Assembly (NCBI GenBank): GCA_016931875.1
Contig: JAFGDX010000304.1
Location: 1 to 7,664 of the forward strand
DNA: 7,664 nucleotides
Source: Prolixibacteraceae bacterium
GTDB taxonomy: Bacteria; Bacteroidota; Bacteroidia; Bacteroidales; Prolixibacteraceae
Direction: 5' to 3'
Shown here: positions 5,894-7,664 of the stretch, one piece after another
Layout: each line of letters opens with the position of its first letter
How positions within the stretch are numbered: position 1 is the first letter of the stretch
The notes under the pieces: model-generated
Told to the model about the DNA's origin: nothing
The model's database searches: none
The model's input: only the letters and a program-made list of their open reading frames with translations
Translations under genes and position numbers: made by a program

Positions 5894-7285
5894 TTACCTT
5901 CTGCCAGAACCTGAAGATCTTGACCCGCCGGAACTCCCTCCTGAGCTTCTCGAACCTCCTGAACTTACGCCGGAACTTCTGGATACTCCTGAGCTTCTTG
6001 TTCCAACAGATGATGATGATCTGGAAGGACTGCTGCTCCTGTAAGTACTGGTTGATTTTGTTGAAGAAGGAGCGCGGTAGGTCCTTGTTGAGCTGCTGGA
6101 ACTCCGGTTGTAGGTTGAACTGGATCTGTACGATTTATTATAACTTGACGTACTCCTTGGAGTCACATATCTTGAATTGCCTGAAGAAGATCTGGAACTC
6201 TGCGTAACAACCCGTGGTTTTGTATAATTACTCGATGGCCGTGTATAAGTTGTTGTTCTGCTTGTTGTTGTACTGCCAGGCCTTGTGTAACTTTGTGTTG
6301 CTGTACGCGAATTTGTGTTTCTTGTTGAAGTAACTCTTTCTGAACTATTGGCGTCAGAAGTTGCTCTTCTTCTTTCAGTTAAAACATTCCTGTCGGTTGA
6401 TTTGGTTTCAACAGTTGTATTTCTTCTTGTAGTTGAAGTATTCCCGTCTCTTACTCCTGATGTTGATGTACTTCTTCTGGAGTCAGTAACCACATTGCCT
6501 GTATTGGCACTTTTATTTCTGGCTGTTACCGTGTTATTTCTGCGGTCTGCATTATTTCCGTAAACAACATTGGTGCCGGTAGACCTTCTTTGGCCGTAAT
6601 TTGATCTTGCTGCATAAGCTCCGCCCCAATAGTTATTGTAATAACCTCCGTATCCATAGTAGTATGGATGTCCCCATCCGTAATAGGAGTAAGGGTGCCA
6701 GTAACTATGATAGTAGGGATAACCCCAGCCCCAGCTATAATAGGGTGAATAATATCCTCCCCATCCCCACGACATTGACCACGATGGGTAATACCATGAT
6801 GAGTAATAAGGAGAATAAAATGGGTCGTAATACCAACTGTCCCAGTAAAACGGGTCGTAAAAAAACGGATTGTGAAAACGACGAATACGATAGGCAAAGT
6901 CCAGTTCATCGCCATCGTAATAATTGTTAATTACATATTTAACTTCATCATCGTTATAATACATTGTGGTGTCGCTTTCAACCATTTCCATCTGGTCCAT
7001 ATTATATGAAAGTGCGTCAACATCTTCTTCCGTCCCGTCAAAAATGTAGTTGTTCATGGTATTTGAACCATCTTCATTTTCATCAATCTGGCTAATAATC
7101 ATTCGTTCAGCCGATTTGGTCTGGGCTGGCGTTTCCTCAACTATCAATTCATCCACTGCAATTGGTGGAGGAACATCTCCCGGGTTAAAATAAATGTCAT
7201 CGGAATAACTCGTGACATACGACCCGGTGGAGCATGCACCAAAAATGAGTGCAATTCCCAGTAATATCATCAATTTTGATTTCAT
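5894..7285 (-). CDS. Three-block lipoprotein: acidic, Tyr/Trp-rich, Arg/Ser-rich
   Basis: A 463-residue protein that I cannot assign to a named family. ATG 7285 is chosen because a GGGAGG Shine-Dalgarno lies 7 nt upstream and the signal peptide follows directly; the in-frame TTG at 7315 is too far upstream. The signal ends in FGAC, lipidated Cys18. Residues 29-130 are acidic (28 Asp/Glu against 3 Lys/Arg) and include IYFNPGDVPPP. Residues 141-220 are 42 of 80 Tyr, Trp or Phe, mixed with Gly, Pro and Ser. Residues 227-463 are low-complexity Ser/Thr/Arg/Asn with 42 basic and 8 acidic residues; the last 146 have no Asp or Glu. The tail carries RSSG four times between 430 and 459. No enzyme motif is visible. 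It is probably anchored at the cell surface or in the outer membrane as an extended adhesive or scaffold protein, an inference from composition. It probably shares a transcript with the OmpP1-like gene downstream. Confidence 0.8.
   Translation of the reverse strand: MKSKLMILLGIALIFGACSTGSYVTSYSDDIYFNPGDVPPPIAVDELIVEETPAQTKSAERMIISQIDENEDGSNTMNNYIFDGTEEDVDALSYNMDQMEMVESDTTMYYNDDEVKYVINNYYDGDELDFAYRIRRFHNPFFYDPFYWDSWYYDPFYSPYYSSWYYPSWSMSWGWGGYYSPYYSWGWGYPYYHSYWHPYSYYGWGHPYYYGYGGYYNNYWGGAYAARSNYGQRRSTGTNVVYGNNADRRNNTVTARNKSANTGNVVTDSRRSTSTSGVRDGNTSTTRRNTTVETKSTDRNVLTERRRATSDANSSERVTSTRNTNSRTATQSYTRPGSTTTSRTTTYTRPSSNYTKPRVVTQSSRSSSGNSRYVTPRSTSSYNKSYRSSSTYNRSSSSSTRTYRAPSSTKSTSTYRSSSPSRSSSSVGTRSSGVSRSSGVSSGGSRSSGGSSGGSRSSGSGRR
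5909..5998 (-). repeat. RSSG-encoding imperfect tandem repeat in the lipoprotein tail
   Basis: Four RSSG units are encoded at residues 430-433, 436-439, 446-449 and 456-459, separated by Gly/Ser/Val linkers. Two copies share the same 13 bases (5938-5950 and 5986-5998, ctcctgagcttct on the plus strand), 48 nt apart, while the other two use different Ser and Gly codons. The tract is in frame and of a kind that could expand or shrink in length. Confidence 0.75.
6620..6877 (-). repeat. Tyr/Trp-rich low-complexity tract (residues 137-222)
   Basis: This segment encodes short degenerate motifs such as DPFYWDSWYYDPFYSPYYSS, then YYSPYYSWGWGYPYY and YYGWGHPYYYGYGGYY. Recurring units are DPFY (144-147, 154-157), SPYYS (158-162, 180-184) and WGxP/WGYP-type turns. 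There is no Cys. Open frames on the plus strand across this tract are by-products of its skewed composition. Confidence 0.75.
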
Positions 7286-7298
7286 AACCTGTCCTCCC
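7286..7298 (-). promoter_or_regulatory. Strong Shine-Dalgarno site that sets the lipoprotein start
   Basis: The minus strand reads GGGAGG (plus-strand cctccc, 7293-7298) with a 7-nt spacer to ATG 7285. It is the only clear anti-SD match before any start in this window; the other genes have A-rich leaders, the Bacteroidota norm. It supports ATG 7285 over the upstream TTG. Confidence 0.7.
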
Positions 7299-7312
7299 TG
7301 TTTATTTAATGT

Positions 7313-7343
7313 CAATAATATTTACTTTATTTGTAAGCTCAAA
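7313..7343 (-). promoter_or_regulatory. Candidate promoter of the aromatic lipoprotein/OMP unit
   Basis: The minus strand has TTTG (7343-7340), a 19-nt spacer, then TATTATTG (7320-7313). This fits the Bacteroidota -33/-7 layout with one mismatch in TAnnTTTG. Transcription would begin near 7307, giving a leader of about 22 nt that contains the Shine-Dalgarno site. Confidence 0.42.
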
Positions 7344-7356
7344 ATATCAGTAGTAA

Positions 7357-7664
<308 letters not shown>

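Noticed and set aside
5881..6930. Plus-strand open frames at 5881-6207, 6315-6563 and 6601-6930
   Set aside because: They lie opposite the low-complexity lipoprotein gene, whose biased codons suppress stops on the other strand. Their translations show no family features, and the minus frame has a signal peptide, lipobox and ribosome site.
7286..7315. TTG start adding ten residues to the aromatic lipoprotein
   Set aside because: The Shine-Dalgarno is placed for ATG 7285, and the extension would precede the lipoprotein signal.
7326..7333. TTTATTTG as a proS -7 box
   Set aside because: It misses the conserved A of TAnnTTTG and has no TTG element at the right distance; kept only as a remark under proS.

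Overview
The window looks like ordinary chromosome from a Bacteroidota bacterium. The evidence is A/T-rich leaders with no Shine-Dalgarno sequence before most genes, TAnnTTTG-type -7 promoter boxes, a FadL/OmpP1-type outer-membrane protein of the Bacteroidales style, LytS/LytTR regulation, and the archaeal/eukaryotic-like form of prolyl-tRNA synthetase. A marine or gut Marinilabiliales/Prolixibacteraceae-like organism is my guess from protein flavour only; I could not search databases. No RNA genes, IS elements, CRISPR arrays or phage genes were seen.

Layout. (1) At 2-427 (+) lies the C-terminal end of a beta-lactamase-fold serine hydrolase, closed by a strong intrinsic terminator. (2) At 593-2913 (+) lies a tight three-gene operon: a small lipoprotein of unknown function, a four-TM LytS-type histidine kinase one base later, and a LytTR response regulator overlapping the kinase by 26 nt. 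Its upstream region carries a -7 box preceded by a 9-bp direct repeat with a 21-bp period, which resembles LytTR operators. (3) At 2937-4205 (-), convergent with the regulator, is a DUF819 (YjcL-like) polytopic membrane protein with its own promoter. (4) At 4351-7285 (-) is a pair on the same strand: a 463-residue lipoprotein with acidic, Tyr/Trp-rich and Arg/Ser-rich blocks, then a FadL/OmpP1-like outer-membrane barrel, ending in an intrinsic terminator. (5) At 7387 onward (+) is the start of proS, divergent from the lipoprotein and cut by the window end. No gene-free stretch exceeds 300 bases.

How the parts may work together. The lipoprotein, kinase and regulator genes are physically coupled, so an envelope lipoprotein may modulate or report on the kinase. 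LytTR systems often control a neighbouring membrane transporter, and the DUF819 gene is the obvious candidate here: its upstream region shares a 10-bp word with the operon promoter and has a weaker 21-bp-spaced repeat. That regulatory link is inference. The charge-segregated aromatic lipoprotein is the most unusual protein in the window.
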